Assembly: GCA_946478845.1 (NCBI GenBank)
Contig: CAMLDI010000014.1
Location: 1-64,000 of the forward strand
From: an uncultured Paenibacillaceae bacterium
GTDB lineage: Bacteria > Bacillota > Bacilli > Aneurinibacillales > Aneurinibacillaceae
Reading direction: 5' to 3'
Length of the DNA: 64,000 bases
Part shown: positions 8,763 to 18,216 of the stretch, piece by piece
Numbering within the stretch: the first letter of the stretch is position 1
How the letters are laid out: every line of letters begins with the position of its first letter
Translations under genes and position numbers: made by a program
Notes under the pieces: generated by a model
Told to the model about the DNA's origin: nothing
What the model saw: the letters and a program-made list of their open reading frames with translations, nothing else
Database searches by the model: none

Positions 8763-10112
8763 ATGGGTAAGTATTTTGGAACAGATGGAGTTAGGGGCGT
8801 TGCCAATTTACAACTAACTCCTGAGCTTGCTTATAAATTAGGCCGGTGTGGCGGCTATGTTGTGACCCAGGATAAGAAAAATGAAAAGCCAAAAGTGGTG
8901 GTAGGGAGAGATACCCGAATTTCTGGTCCTATGTTAGAACAAGCCCTGGTTGCAGGATTGCAATCCATCGGGGCAGAAGTGATGCGCTTAGGAGTGATTA
9001 CAACTCCAGGGGTTGCTTACCTTACAAGAGCTTTAGGTGCTGATGCAGGGGTTATGATTTCTGCTTCCCATAATCCAGTGGAAGACAATGGCATTAAATT
9101 TTTTGGCGGCGATGGCTACAAACTTTTAGATGAAAAAGAAGCGGCCATTGAAGGGTTGCTCGATTTCGAAATTGATGAGCTTCCCCGTCCTGTGGGCGAA
9201 CATATTGGTACTGTTTTTGATTATAAAGAAGGGGTACAGAAATACCTGCAATTTTTAAAAGGCACTGTATCTCATCGTTTTAATGGTTTAAAAGTTGTGG
9301 TGGACTGCGCAAATGGCGCTTCCTCTTCTTTAGCAGCTCAGCTCTTTGCAGATATGGAAGCTGATGTGATTACCACCTTCTCCAACCCTGACGGTTTAAA
9401 TATTAACCGTTGTTGCGGCTCAACCCATCCTGAATGCTTACAACAAAAGGTGCTTGAAGAAGAAGCTGACCTTGGGTTAGCCTTTGACGGAGATGCGGAC
9501 CGTTTAATTGCTGTTGATGAAAAAGGGCAATTGGTTGATGGGGACTTCATTATTGCAATGTGTGCAAAATCATGGAAAAAGCGGGGGCGCTTGAAGAAAG
9601 ATACGGTAGTTGCTACAGTTATGGCTAATATGGGCTTCTTTAAAGCCATGGAAGACGCAGGTATTGAAACGAAGCAAACCGCTGTAGGTGACCGCTATGT
9701 GATGGAGGAAATGCTAAAGGGCGGCTATAACCTGGGTGGGGAACAATCAGGGCATATTATTTTCCTTGATTACAATACCACAGGGGATGGATTGCTTACA
9801 GGCTTGCAGCTCCTTGACGTTCTTGCTGAAGAGCAGCAGCCCCTTTCCCAATTAGAAGCCAATACCATGCGAAAATACCCGCAAATTCTTGTGAATGTTA
9901 AAGTGGCTGATAAATCAAAACTCGTTGGGAATATTGCCATCAAAGCAGCGATTGAAGAAGTGGAGGAGAAACTAGGCAATAATGGCCGGGTTCTCGTTCG
10001 CCCTTCCGGTACAGAACCTATTGTACGGGTGATGGCAGAAGGCCCGAATGAAGAAGAACTGAAAGAGTATGTCAATAAAATTGCTGATGTTGTAGTTCAA
10101 CAATTGGTATAA
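8763..10112 (+). CDS. glmM: Phosphoglucosamine mutase
   Basis: Interconverts glucosamine-6-P and glucosamine-1-P on the way to UDP-GlcNAc for peptidoglycan. The 449 residues show the active phosphoserine loop ISASHNP (S102), the Mg site DGDADR, and the C-terminal phosphate-binding RPSGTEP. Length is standard. The ribosome site GAGAGGAG is present. It is the last gene of the cdaA operon, followed by a terminator and then the separately regulated glmS. Confidence 0.97.
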   Translation: MGKYFGTDGVRGVANLQLTPELAYKLGRCGGYVVTQDKKNEKPKVVVGRDTRISGPMLEQALVAGLQSIGAEVMRLGVITTPGVAYLTRALGADAGVMISASHNPVEDNGIKFFGGDGYKLLDEKEAAIEGLLDFEIDELPRPVGEHIGTVFDYKEGVQKYLQFLKGTVSHRFNGLKVVVDCANGASSSLAAQLFADMEADVITTFSNPDGLNINRCCGSTHPECLQQKVLEEEADLGLAFDGDADRLIAVDEKGQLVDGDFIIAMCAKSWKKRGRLKKDTVVATVMANMGFFKAMEDAGIETKQTAVGDRYVMEEMLKGGYNLGGEQSGHIIFLDYNTTGDGLLTGLQLLDVLAEEQQPLSQLEANTMRKYPQILVNVKVADKSKLVGNIAIKAAIEEVEEKLGNNGRVLVRPSGTEPIVRVMAEGPNEEELKEYVNKIADVVVQQLV

Positions 10113-10128
10113 TCTGCATACGATAAAA

Positions 10129-10203
10129 GGGATACTCCCGGCCTAATGGTTGCTAACATTGGGGAACAACCCAGTACATTAGACCGGTGAGATCCTTTTT
10201 TTC
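10129..10203 (+). terminator. Large terminator after glmM
   Basis: GGATACTCCCGGCCTAAT (10130-10147) pairs, with a few mismatches, with ATTAGACCGGTGAGATCC (10178-10195), followed by eight T. It ends the cdaA-cdaR-glmM transcript. Confidence 0.75.
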
Positions 10204-10351
10204 TATTATTTAGGAGGAATTCCAATCCTAGTAGGCAATTGGTAATTTCTTCGTATGCTATTGTCGTTCTAGAACCTTTGTGGTAATGTATTTCTATCAA
10301 TAGTAAGGGGGGGACAAAAGGTAGATTTATGAATTGGATTGATTTCATAAT

Positions 10352-10520
10352 TTAGTAAAGCGCCTGAACCGGTCCTGTGGACGGATAAGCAGACCGGTTG
10401 ACGAGGAGGAGGTTTATCGAAATTTCGGCGGATACCTCCCGGCTGGAACCGCAGCCGAGAAATGTTCTCACAAAACCCAGGGGGAACCTTGCGGGACAAA
10501 GGGGAATATACGGTTTCTTT
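10352..10520 (+). ncRNA. glmS ribozyme / riboswitch
   Basis: The leader of glmS carries the conserved glmS ribozyme: AGCGCCTGAACC at the cleavage site, then TTGACGAGG, GTTTATCGAAATTTCGGCGG and the CTCCCGGCTG segment. Self-cleavage is expected between A10359 and G10360. Glucosamine-6-P acts as cofactor, so the mRNA is cut and degraded when the product of GlmS is plentiful. All core segments known from B. subtilis are recognisable in order. Confidence 0.95.
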
Positions 10521-10572
10521 CGTGTGTCTTAATTTGGACTTTTCTCTTTTGAAAGGAGTATAACGTGACCTT

Positions 10573-12378
10573 ATGTGCGGAATCGTTGGATATATAGGCA
10601 ATCAGGATACAAAGGAAATTTTATTGCGTGGGTTAGAAAAGCTGGAATACCGGGGATATGATTCAGCTGGTATTGCTGTTCTAGACCAGCAGGGGGTACA
10701 TCTTTTTAAGGAAAAAGGAAGAATTGCATCCCTTCGTGAAATTGTTGATCCCCATACCTGTGGGGAAGTAGGAATTGGCCATACCCGTTGGGCAACCCAT
10801 GGGGTGCCTAATCGAATTAATGCCCATCCCCATCAAAGTGCTTCTGGACGTTTTACTCTTGTTCACAATGGGGTTATTGAGAACTATGAACAATTGAAAA
10901 CAGGACTTCTGGCAAGTCACCCATTTAAAAGTGATACAGATACAGAAGTGATTGTCCAATTGGTAGAAAAGTTTGCTGGTGAAAGCGAGACAGTAGAAGA
11001 AGGATTTCGCAAAACCTTAAAAGAATTAAAAGGCTCTTATGCCATCGCTTTATTGGATAAAGAAAACCCAGATGTGATTTATGTCGCGAAAAATAAAAGC
11101 CCACTATTAGTTGGGATTGGAGAAAGCTTTAACGTGGTGGCCAGTGATGCCATGGCCATGTTGCAAGTGACTGATCAATTCGTTGAATTAATGGATCAGG
11201 AAATTGTTGTATTAACCCGCAATTCTATTACCATTAAAGATTTGGAAGGGAAGGAAATTAAGCGTAACCCTTTCACTCCAGAAATTGATGCCAGCGATAT
11301 CGAAAAGGGAACTTACCCTCACTATATGTTAAAAGAGATTGACGAACAGCCCTTCGTCATTCGCAATATCATTCAAAGATATCAAGACCTTGATGGCAAG
11401 CTCCGCCTGGACCAATCCATTCGCGAGGAAATGTTGTTCTGTGACCGGGTCTATATCATCGCTTGCGGCACCAGCTACCATGCAGGGTTGGTAGGAAAAC
11501 AGTACTTAGAAAAATGGGCGAAAATCCCAGTAGAAGTTCACATTGCCAGTGAATTCTCCTACAACATGCCTTTATTAAGCGAGAAACCATTGTTTATCTT
11601 TATCTCCCAAAGCGGAGAAACGGCGGATAGCCGTGCGGTGTTAGTTGAAATCAAAAAACTTGGACACAAAGCCATTACCATTACAAACGTTCCAGGTTCT
11701 ACCCTTTCCCGTGAAGCAGACCATACCCTTCACCTGTATGCAGGACCAGAAATTGCGGTAGCTTCTACAAAAGCTTATACTGCCCAGCTTGCCGTTCTGG
11801 CCATTCTTGCTGTTGATACCGCTTATGCGAAAGGGATTGAATTGGACTTTGATCCCATTCAAGAATTAAGCATTGTGGCCAATGCCATGGAAATCCTTTG
11901 CGATGCCAAAGAGGAAATGGAAGACATTGCAGCTACTTATTTAGGGGCTGACAAACGGAATGCCTTCTACCTTGGGCGGAACATGGACTATTATGTTTGC
12001 CTTGAAGGGGCATTAAAACTGAAAGAAATCTCTTACATTCAAGCAGAGGGCTTCCCTGGCGGGGAATTAAAACATGGCCCAATCGCTTTAATTGAAGATG
12101 GCACACCAGTCATTGCTCTGGCTACCCAGGAGAAAGTAAATCTAAACATTCGCGGAAACGTAAAAGAAGTTGTGGCGCGGGGCGCCAATCCTTGCATCAT
12201 CAGTATGAAAGGATTGCAACAACCCCGTGACCGTTTCATCATTCCGGCTGTTCATCCAGATTTCACAGCCCTTGTTTCCGTTATTCCATTACAATTAATC
12301 TCCTACTATGCAGCCCTGCAACGGGGTTGTGACGTGGATAAACCAAGAAACCTGGCCAAAAGTGTTACTGTGGAGTAG
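10573..12378 (+). CDS. glmS: Glucosamine-6-phosphate synthase (isomerising)
   Basis: Makes glucosamine-6-P from fructose-6-P and glutamine, the first step to UDP-GlcNAc. The 601 residues carry an N-terminal class II glutaminase domain (Cys2 becomes the N-terminal nucleophile; EYRGYDSAG and GHTRWATHG are present), two SIS domains with SQSGETADS and STKAYT, and the canonical end [11 protein letters not shown]. The start ATG-TGC is forced by the catalytic Cys, although the AAAGGAG site is unusually far away (about 14 bases). It is controlled by the ribozyme upstream. Confidence 0.97.
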   Translation: MCGIVGYIGNQDTKEILLRGLEKLEYRGYDSAGIAVLDQQGVHLFKEKGRIASLREIVDPHTCGEVGIGHTRWATHGVPNRINAHPHQSASGRFTLVHNGVIENYEQLKTGLLASHPFKSDTDTEVIVQLVEKFAGESETVEEGFRKTLKELKGSYAIALLDKENPDVIYVAKNKSPLLVGIGESFNVVASDAMAMLQVTDQFVELMDQEIVVLTRNSITIKDLEGKEIKRNPFTPEIDASDIEKGTYPHYMLKEIDEQPFVIRNIIQRYQDLDGKLRLDQSIREEMLFCDRVYIIACGTSYHAGLVGKQYLEKWAKIPVEVHIASEFSYNMPLLSEKPLFIFISQSGETADSRAVLVEIKKLGHKAITITNVPGSTLSREADHTLHLYAGPEIAVASTKAYTAQLAVLAILAVDTAYAKGIELDFDPIQELSIVANAMEILCDAKEEMEDIAATYLGADKRNAFYLGRNMDYYVCLEGALKLKEISYIQAEGFPGGELKHGPIALIEDGTPVIALATQEKVNLNIRGNVKEVVARGANPCIISMKGLQQPRDRFIIPAVHPDFTALVSVIPLQLISYYAALQRGCDVDKPRNLAKSVTVE

Positions 12379-12446
12379 GGAAGAGATAAGAGCTCATCAA
12401 ATTGTAGGTTTATAAAAAAGTTTGATCATTTATAATAAAGTTTGAT

Positions 12447-12482
12447 AAAAGATCCTGTGTCGACATGTAGGATCTTTTCCTT
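12447..12482 (+). terminator. Terminator after glmS
   Basis: AAAAGATCCT (12447-12456) and AGGATCTTTT (12469-12478) form a perfect 10-bp stem, with a TGTCGACA core in the loop. Confidence 0.8.
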
Positions 12483-12791
12483 TTCCGCAATCGGGCCATT
12501 TTCTGGAACTACGTTACTGACATTAAATATATAATTTTAGGTTTTGTCCATAGTGGCCCCTGATATCCAGAATCGTTTCCGTACACCTTCCATTACTACA
12601 GGATGATAGGCTGGGTTCTTATCAACTGTTTTGTCAGGAGGTATGGAGACATGAGAAACAGCCCAGGCTTTTTAGAAAAAGCGCTTGGCTGCTTTAGCAT
12701 TCCGACGCTTGCTTAGATAAAAATCAAGATACCTCTAGATCGGCCTGTTACGATTGCAATATAAAAGTTACACGGGGAAGTATATATAATA
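12483..12791. other. Gap with one possible mini-gene
   Basis: No normal gene is seen. A 21-codon frame at 12651-12716 (MRNSPGFLEKALG...) has the ribosome site AGGAGG (12637-12642) eight bases before its ATG. It may be a short peptide or the relic of a lost gene. A partial hairpin (AGCCCAGGCTTTTT / AAAAAGCGCTTGGCT) lies inside it. Confidence 0.25.
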
Positions 12792-13619
12792 TTAGTTTCG
12801 AGGATCTACATAATCCGGGTAATTAGTAATAATGGCATCAACATCCATACTTAAAAGAAAATCGGCTGTTTCCTGGCTGTTTACTGTCCATGAAGAAATT
12901 TTCATTCCAAGTGAATGAACTTGTTCGACTAAATCTTCCGAAACAATTCCGTAGCTCGGGTTAAAGTAATCAGCGTAAGCGGAAAATTCTTTTAATGCCT
13001 GTTCTGATGCATCAGCTTGAGAAGAAGTAAGAACTCCAATTGGCACCTTTGGAAGAAGTTCATTCATTTTTTCCATTGATTCAAAGTTAAACGATTGGAT
13101 AATAATTTTTTCATTTTGCGGATGGTCAAGATTACGTTCTTTTAACTCCTGGGCAACACTTTCTTCTATGCCAGGGTAAAGCTCAGGTGCCTTTAACTCT
13201 ATTAAAATGCCAGTTTTTCCGTGATAACGATCAAGTATTTCATCAAAAGTCGGGATTTTTTCTCCTTTAAATTGCTCCCCCTTAAAGCTGCCGGCGTCAA
13301 GAGCCCTCAATTGTTCAAAAGTTAAATCCTTCACTTCGCCTGTCCCGTCAGTAGTTCTATCCACGGTCGTATCATGGATAATGACCAGCTCCCCATCCTT
13401 GCTTCTTTGAACATCAATTTCAATATAGTCCGCTTTCATTTCAACTGCTTTGTCAAAAGCAGCGATGGTGTTTTCCGGGGCATATCCAGATGCCCCGCGA
13501 TGGGCTACAATATCCACTTGTCTTAGTTCTCCTGTTGTTTCGGTAGCAAAAGCTTGGAGAAACGGGCTAAATAACAAGGTTAGCGCAAAGCCCATTCCTA
13601 GAAATGCTTTCTCCTTCAT
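12792..13619 (-). CDS. Secreted glycerophosphodiester phosphodiesterase
   Basis: Hydrolyses glycerophosphodiesters (or teichoic acid-derived ones) to glycerol-3-P outside the cell. The 275 residues begin with a signal peptide (about 1-25, ending at AFA). The GDPD TIM-barrel signature follows: H40-R41-G in VAHRGASG, E49 in APENT, E67 and D69 in IEIDV, and H82 in IIHD. The C-terminal INTNYPD-like motif is present as ITNYPDY. It resembles secreted GlpQ of Bacillus, but I leave the name open. AGGGGATGAG sits before the start. Monocistronic. Confidence 0.9.
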   Translation of the reverse strand: MKEKAFLGMGFALTLLFSPFLQAFATETTGELRQVDIVAHRGASGYAPENTIAAFDKAVEMKADYIEIDVQRSKDGELVIIHDTTVDRTTDGTGEVKDLTFEQLRALDAGSFKGEQFKGEKIPTFDEILDRYHGKTGILIELKAPELYPGIEESVAQELKERNLDHPQNEKIIIQSFNFESMEKMNELLPKVPIGVLTSSQADASEQALKEFSAYADYFNPSYGIVSEDLVEQVHSLGMKISSWTVNSQETADFLLSMDVDAIITNYPDYVDPRN

Positions 13620-13957
13620 GTTCTCATCCCCTATACGATATTTTTATTACAAGATTAATCGTATAGATTGATTGTTTATCTTTAGTTACGAAAATGTAAA
13701 AATAGTTTGAGTTTTTTGATATTTAAAGTAAATATGATGCAAATGTTATAATTGTAAAATAAATGAATTGACACAAAAAATTAACATATCAAACTACTTT
13801 ATTTTTGTTAGTTTGTTAAAATCAATTTGTAATAGAAATTTATCCCTTTTTAAACTTAGAACGTAGGATTGGAAGAGTATTCCAACAAACTGGTATGAAC
13901 AGCTTAATACTAAACTCGAGAGAAGCTGATCTACATAAAAAACAAGGGGGTAAAAGA
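13620..13957. other. AT-rich upstream region of the peptide cassette
   Basis: No gene is visible. A short inverted repeat TTGGAA/TTCCAA surrounds 13869-13884. The ribosome site AAGGGGG at 13944-13950 belongs to the broken peptide gene that follows. The region must hold the promoters of that gene and of the divergent phosphodiesterase, but I see no clear -35/-10 pair. Confidence 0.3.
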
Positions 13958-14338
13958 ATGAAAATTTTGAAAAAGTAAATTGTAGCAGGAGTAGTTTCAG
14001 GTTGTATCTTGTTTCCCGCAATCATGGTAGGTGCTATGGGATCAGAACTTTATGGAGTATTGTATACACGAAATCCTTTAACTTCTGGCCCACAAGGATA
14101 TGCATATACTATGGGATTTAAGACAATAACTGCTAAATGTACTGTTAGTAAAAGTGGTTATACTACAAGATCAGTATCTGCTTCTGAGACCGTTTCAGGT
14201 ACCTATGGTGGTGCTGTAGAAACACCTTGGATTACAGGTCCGACATATGCAGCTAGTGGAACAACATTTAAGTCAGACCACACAGGTTATTCAAATACGG
14301 GAGTTTATCAAACTGCAACTGCAAGTAAGACATTCTAA
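13958..14338 (+). pseudogene. Secreted Gly/Ser/Thr/Tyr-rich peptide, nonsense codon at 7
   Basis: A reading frame with a good ribosome site (AAGGGGG), ATG at 13958, a Lys-rich start (MKILKK), then a TAA at 13976-13978. It continues in the same frame with a hydrophobic segment ending in a signal-peptidase-like VGAMG and about 95 residues rich in G, S, T and Y with one Cys (KCTVSKSG). Without the stop it would be a normal secreted protein of about 126 residues. It stands upstream of a small broken gene and an intact FtsX/ATPase exporter. In layout, and very loosely in the C-terminal pattern, it resembles lactococcin-972-type bacteriocin loci. That is an inference; I do not recognise the family. 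Confidence 0.55.
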
Positions 14339-14365
14339 TTCATAGAGAATAATAATCCGCTAACT

Positions 14366-14410
14366 AAAATTATCTTGGCGCATTTTTATGTGTCAAGATA
14401 ATTTTCTATA
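14366..14410 (+). terminator. Terminator after the peptide gene
   Basis: AAAATTATCTTG (14366-14377) and CAAGATAATTTT (14394-14405) form a perfect 12-bp stem. Such a partial terminator between peptide and exporter genes is typical where the peptide is made in excess. Confidence 0.8.
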
Positions 14411-14424
14411 TTAATGGGGGCAAA

Positions 14425-14584
14425 ATGAAAAAATATAAAGTTCAGATTATATCAGCAGCTATTACAGTGGTCTTGTTGATATATATGAACTAGAAATATA
14501 TTGTGTACCATCACCTTATGAGGAAATGAGTAAAGATTTAAAAGAGGTTATTTCAGGTAAGAGGTACACTGTAAAGGTGGAGTG
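14425..14584 (+). pseudogene. Small membrane/exported peptide gene, frameshifted
   Basis: ATG at 14425 with the site GGGGG gives MKKYKVQIISAAITVVLLIY and then a stop (TAG) just after a TATATAT run. Shifting frame inside that run continues as ELEIYCVPSPYEEMSKDLKE up to a TGA at 14582-14584, directly before the first permease. A two-base slip in the AT repeat explains both halves. The intact product would be about 53 residues with an N-terminal membrane or signal segment. Function unknown; being coupled to the exporter genes, it may be an immunity or accessory peptide. Confidence 0.5.
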
Positions 14585-14587
14585 ATC

Positions 14588-15724
14588 ATGTATCAGTTTA
14601 TTTTTCGACAATGGAAAAATAGAAAGGTAACAATTCTATTAATTATTATTGGCTTTTTTATTGGTAGTTTAGTAATGTCACTTGGGATAAGTGCATCTAT
14701 GGAATCATTAGAATATATAAATGATAAAAAAGGTGGCAATCCTGAACAGCAATTGGATGTTTTTTTATCTCGTGATGGCGATTGGAATCAGAAAGATGTT
14801 GAAGATACAGTAGAAAGATTAAGTGAATTTGGAGAAGTGCAACTTCTTAGTATGGGGAATCGAAAGCTTGATCAATATAATGACAGCTTTCCAATCGTTC
14901 CAGTGTTATTTCATCAGGAACCAGACTGGCATATACCATTAATAGAGGGTAAGTACTTTTCAAAAGAAGACATGAGAGAAAATCAATCAATTATCATCGG
15001 GAAAAGTATTGCTGATAAGCATAATATTAATTTAGGAGATAGAGTAGTTATTGAGGGTAAAAAATTTCTTGTGATTGGTATTGGTGGGCGTTCTTCAAGA
15101 GAAACTTCATGGGAGCATGCTATATATATGCCTTGGAAAGAATATCTGGGAATATATGAAGATTGTTTTCTTGAAGAAAATGATCTTCATAGTGGTGTTA
15201 GTATTCATTTAGAAAGTGGAAAAGACCAATTTATGCAAAACAGCAACATGCTTATAGAGACAGCGAATCAGAAAGGGATCAAATTAGTTTACGAAAATGT
15301 CAGTAATGTAGATTCTAGTTCGTTCCGAAATTCGCTTGTTATCACAATAGTGGCCACAGTACTTATCTTTACCATAGCAATTATCAACATTATTCATTTA
15401 ATGCTGTATTGGTTAGTGGAGCGAAAAAGAGAAATTGGTATTATGAAAGCATTAGGAGCGAACAACGGCTATATTACTAAAACAGTTCTGCTTGAAGTCT
15501 TAATCATGTCTATCATTGGTTGCTTACTAGCGATTTCAGTGCAATATCTTGCAATGCAACTATTATCTGATTCTTCTATTGGAAAAGAGATTACCTTTCA
15601 ATTAACATGGTTAAATTTATTCATTGCAATGGGTGTGTCTTTATTTTTTGGAATGATTGCGGCAATTGCTCCTGCGTTGAATGCTATGCGTATTGAGCCT
15701 ATCAGTGCTATTAATCGTACGTGA
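14588..15724 (+). CDS. FtsX/MacB-like ABC permease
   Basis: About 378 residues: one N-terminal membrane helix (about 15-37), a large extracellular domain to about residue 250 and three C-terminal helices with the FtsX motif (VERKREIGIMKALGANN). This is the MacB type of permease that moves or senses peptides at the outer face. The ATG at 14588 is preferred (AAAGGTGG seven bases before); a GTG two codons upstream is also possible. It is the first of three intact genes permease-permease-ATPase, with 10 bases to the next start. Confidence 0.85.
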   Translation: MYQFIFRQWKNRKVTILLIIIGFFIGSLVMSLGISASMESLEYINDKKGGNPEQQLDVFLSRDGDWNQKDVEDTVERLSEFGEVQLLSMGNRKLDQYNDSFPIVPVLFHQEPDWHIPLIEGKYFSKEDMRENQSIIIGKSIADKHNINLGDRVVIEGKKFLVIGIGGRSSRETSWEHAIYMPWKEYLGIYEDCFLEENDLHSGVSIHLESGKDQFMQNSNMLIETANQKGIKLVYENVSNVDSSSFRNSLVITIVATVLIFTIAIINIIHLMLYWLVERKREIGIMKALGANNGYITKTVLLEVLIMSIIGCLLAISVQYLAMQLLSDSSIGKEITFQLTWLNLFIAMGVSLFFGMIAAIAPALNAMRIEPISAINRT

Positions 15725-15734
15725 GGTGTTATAT

Positions 15735-16949
15735 ATGATAAGACTTATCTACCAATCAATAATCAATAAGAAAAGTAAGTTTTTATTGCTAATGGTACAG
15801 TTTACAATTGGTTTTGCTGCGTTATTATTTGGATTAAGTTGTATTTTTAATCTGTTACAATATAAAAAAAGTATTGAAGAGTTAGCCCCCTTAGATACGG
15901 TTCATGCTTATATTAATGAAGATGATGGTTTATTAGAAAAAAATATAAACATGGTTAATGAATACAGCAATGTTTTTAAACAACTAAGGGAAAAGAACCT
16001 AGTTGAAAAGCTAGGTTTGTTTGAGACTATGTATGTTTATGACAATCCACAAGAAACAAAGAATAAATCACGTTTATATATTCTAAACAACGACAGTATC
16101 GAAATGTCAAACCTTACTTTGCAGGAAGGAACTATGAAACCATTAGAAACCGATGTACATTCTCTTGAAAATATACCTGTTGTTGTAAGTGCTGCAATGA
16201 AAGATCAATATAGAATAGGAAAGACTTATCAACTATATTATATGAATGGGCATACAGACGAGTATGAAAAGATAGCGATTAAGGTTGTTGGAATTTTGGC
16301 ATCATCTGTACATTTTTGGCCTGGGGGTTCAACTTATATTAGTGAAAATATCATGACCAATAAAGAGTTTATCTTAGCTCCTCAATTTAAGGAGTTTGAA
16401 GGAGCTATGTCATATGCATACAACTCATTGATACAATTGCCAGAACACGAAACAAGAGAAGCAAACTTGGAGCAAATTCAATTGCTGTTTGAGAATAACG
16501 GTTTGGATTTACAATATACCACATTACAAGATGAAATAGACTCCTATTATGAAGCTCAAAAAGTAGTTATCATAGGTACAATAACTTTCGCAGCCATTCT
16601 TTTGTTACTATCCTTATTGGGATGTATCGGTGCTATTTTAGCTAGTATAACTACAAGATACAAAGAGTTTGGCATTTATTATTCATTAGGATTTACAAAG
16701 AACAATATGATTCGATTGGTATACGGAGAAATAATCGCTGTTTTTGGGGTTTCTTTCATTATAGCTACAGTTATTTGTAAAATTCTTTTTGCAACCCTTT
16801 TTGTGAATGAAGCACTCACTATGAATTTATCTGTTATTGCTATTGCATTCGTGATTATGATTATCTGCATTATGCTATCTACAATCATGCCTTTTATAAA
16901 GCTAAAGAAGATAGAACCAATTGAGATGATTAAAGGAGTGAATAGATAG
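15735..16949 (+). CDS. Second FtsX-like ABC permease
   Basis: 404 residues with the same plan as its neighbour: an N-terminal helix (about 15-37), a long extracellular part, then three helices with an FtsX-like motif (TTRYKEFGIYYSLGFTKNN). Start chosen at 15735 with GAGGTG six bases before. The stop TAG is immediately followed by the ATPase start. The two permeases are not close copies, so a heterodimer is likely. Confidence 0.85.
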   Translation: MIRLIYQSIINKKSKFLLLMVQFTIGFAALLFGLSCIFNLLQYKKSIEELAPLDTVHAYINEDDGLLEKNINMVNEYSNVFKQLREKNLVEKLGLFETMYVYDNPQETKNKSRLYILNNDSIEMSNLTLQEGTMKPLETDVHSLENIPVVVSAAMKDQYRIGKTYQLYYMNGHTDEYEKIAIKVVGILASSVHFWPGGSTYISENIMTNKEFILAPQFKEFEGAMSYAYNSLIQLPEHETREANLEQIQLLFENNGLDLQYTTLQDEIDSYYEAQKVVIIGTITFAAILLLLSLLGCIGAILASITTRYKEFGIYYSLGFTKNNMIRLVYGEIIAVFGVSFIIATVICKILFATLFVNEALTMNLSVIAIAFVIMIICIMLSTIMPFIKLKKIEPIEMIKGVNR

Positions 16950-17642
16950 ATGAACTATATTGAGCTAAATGGAATTAATAAATATTTTGAAGTAGGGGAA
17001 AGAAAAAATGTCTTAAAAGACATATCCCTGCACATTAATAATGGAGAAATGATTGCCATTATGGGGCCATCTGGATCGGGGAAATCTACTTTACTTAATA
17101 TTCTAGGACTACTAGACCGACCAACCTCTGGTACATATTACTTGGAAGATAAAGATACGAATTTATTAAAAGATAAAGAGAGAGCTTTCACCAGAAATAA
17201 GAACATTGGGTTTGTATTCCAAAACTTTAACTTAATTAATGAGTTATCCGCATTGGAGAATGTTAAGATAAATCTGCAATTTTATAATCTGTATAGCAAG
17301 AAAAAAGTAGATTATAAAGAGGCATTACATAGAAGCAAAGAGGCATTAATATCTGTAGGCTTAGAAGAACACATCAATAAACGACCGTTACAGCTTTCTG
17401 GGGGACAGCAACAAAGAGTAGCAATTGCTCGTGCAATAGTGAATAATCCAGCATTTATTTTGGCAGATGAACCAACAGGAGCACTCGACTCAAGTACAAC
17501 TGAAGAAATTATGCAGATATTTAAAAGATTAAATCAACAAGGAAACACAATTATTATTGTTACACATAATACAGAAGTAGCAAATCAATGTAATCGTATC
17601 ATTGAAATAAAGGATGGAGAAATAGTTGCAAGTGGAAAGTAG
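16950..17642 (+). CDS. ABC transporter ATP-binding protein, MacB/LolD type
   Basis: 230 residues, the standard length. Walker [10 protein letters not shown] (residues 40-48), Q-loop FVFQNFNLI, signature [15 protein letters not shown], Walker [12 protein letters not shown] and the H-loop VTHNTEVA. The GALD form after Walker B is typical of the MacB/LolD/FtsE group that energises FtsX permeases by a mechanical stroke. It completes the exporter of the 13958-17642 cassette. Confidence 0.92.
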   Translation: MNYIELNGINKYFEVGERKNVLKDISLHINNGEMIAIMGPSGSGKSTLLNILGLLDRPTSGTYYLEDKDTNLLKDKERAFTRNKNIGFVFQNFNLINELSALENVKINLQFYNLYSKKKVDYKEALHRSKEALISVGLEEHINKRPLQLSGGQQQRVAIARAIVNNPAFILADEPTGALDSSTTEEIMQIFKRLNQQGNTIIIVTHNTEVANQCNRIIEIKDGEIVASGK

Positions 17643-18119
17643 GTAGCACGGCAGCTAGTACTCATCCAAAAGAAGCATTAATGTTAATGACGCATTATAA
17701 TGGCTAGAAATTGACGGTGTTAATTGTCCATAAATTGCTGAATAAGGTATCCGAATAAATGCGTCTTTGACTATCCAAAAATTAAACAACTTTATTTTTC
17801 CTATATAGTGGCTTTGAAATAAAGTTTGACCGTTTATAAAACAAAGTTCAACCGTTTTAGATTTAAAATCTCTTGTAATTATTACAATTTTGGGTGGAGA
17901 AGTAGTGGCTGCAGGAAAAATTTAATAAGGAAGAAGCTTATAAGGTTCGCCCTACATTAATCAATAACAAAGTCTATTATTAATAAAAATCTCCAAGCTT
18001 TGGCTAGGAGATTTTTATTTTACCTTCCATAATCCTGAAAATGTAAATTCATCGGAAAAAGATTTTTAGATTTCCTTATTAATTTGCCACAATCGTTTTA
18101 GCGACTAGCTTGATTCATG
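17643..18119. other. Gap with gene relics and a terminator
   Basis: No intact gene. Around 17890-17925 a short frame reads GGEVVAAGKI and stops, much like the C-terminus of the preceding ATPase (DGEIVASGK), so it may be the tail of a lost second ATPase. Two imperfect copies of AAAGTTTGACCGTTT-like sequence stand at 17821-17857, and a similar pair at 12418-12447. A hairpin with AAAAATCTCC/GGAGATTTTT (17985-18016) is a terminator. Confidence 0.35.
17985..18020 (+). terminator. Terminator in the gap after the ATPase
   Basis: AAAAATCTCC (17985-17994) pairs with GGAGATTTTT (18007-18016), with an AGC/GCT inner pairing and T-rich flank. Confidence 0.75.
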
Positions 18120-18121
18120 GG

Positions 18122-18157
18122 CAAAAAAAAAACCGGTTGCCCTTTATCGGCAACCAG
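18122..18157 (-). terminator. Terminator of the LamG gene (minus strand)
   Basis: On the minus strand GGTTGCC and GGGCAACC pair around GATAAA and are followed by ten T (plus-strand A run 18122-18132). Confidence 0.8.
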
Positions 18158-18216
18158 TAGGTTTGCTATATATCCAATTGTCAGATGTTATTGGATATCC
18201 TTTATAATTTTATTTG

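Noticed and set aside
10269..10601. Minus-strand frame opposite the glmS leader
   Set aside because: It lies on the complement of the glmS ribozyme, whose conserved segments explain the sequence.
13958..14338. Peptide gene starting at the internal ATG 14009
   Set aside because: That start has no ribosome site and would lose most of the signal peptide, so a broken gene beginning at 13958 is more likely.
15681..15734. Extended start of the second FtsX permease
   Set aside because: The extra codons overlap the first permease and have no ribosome site; GAGGTG fits the ATG at 15735.
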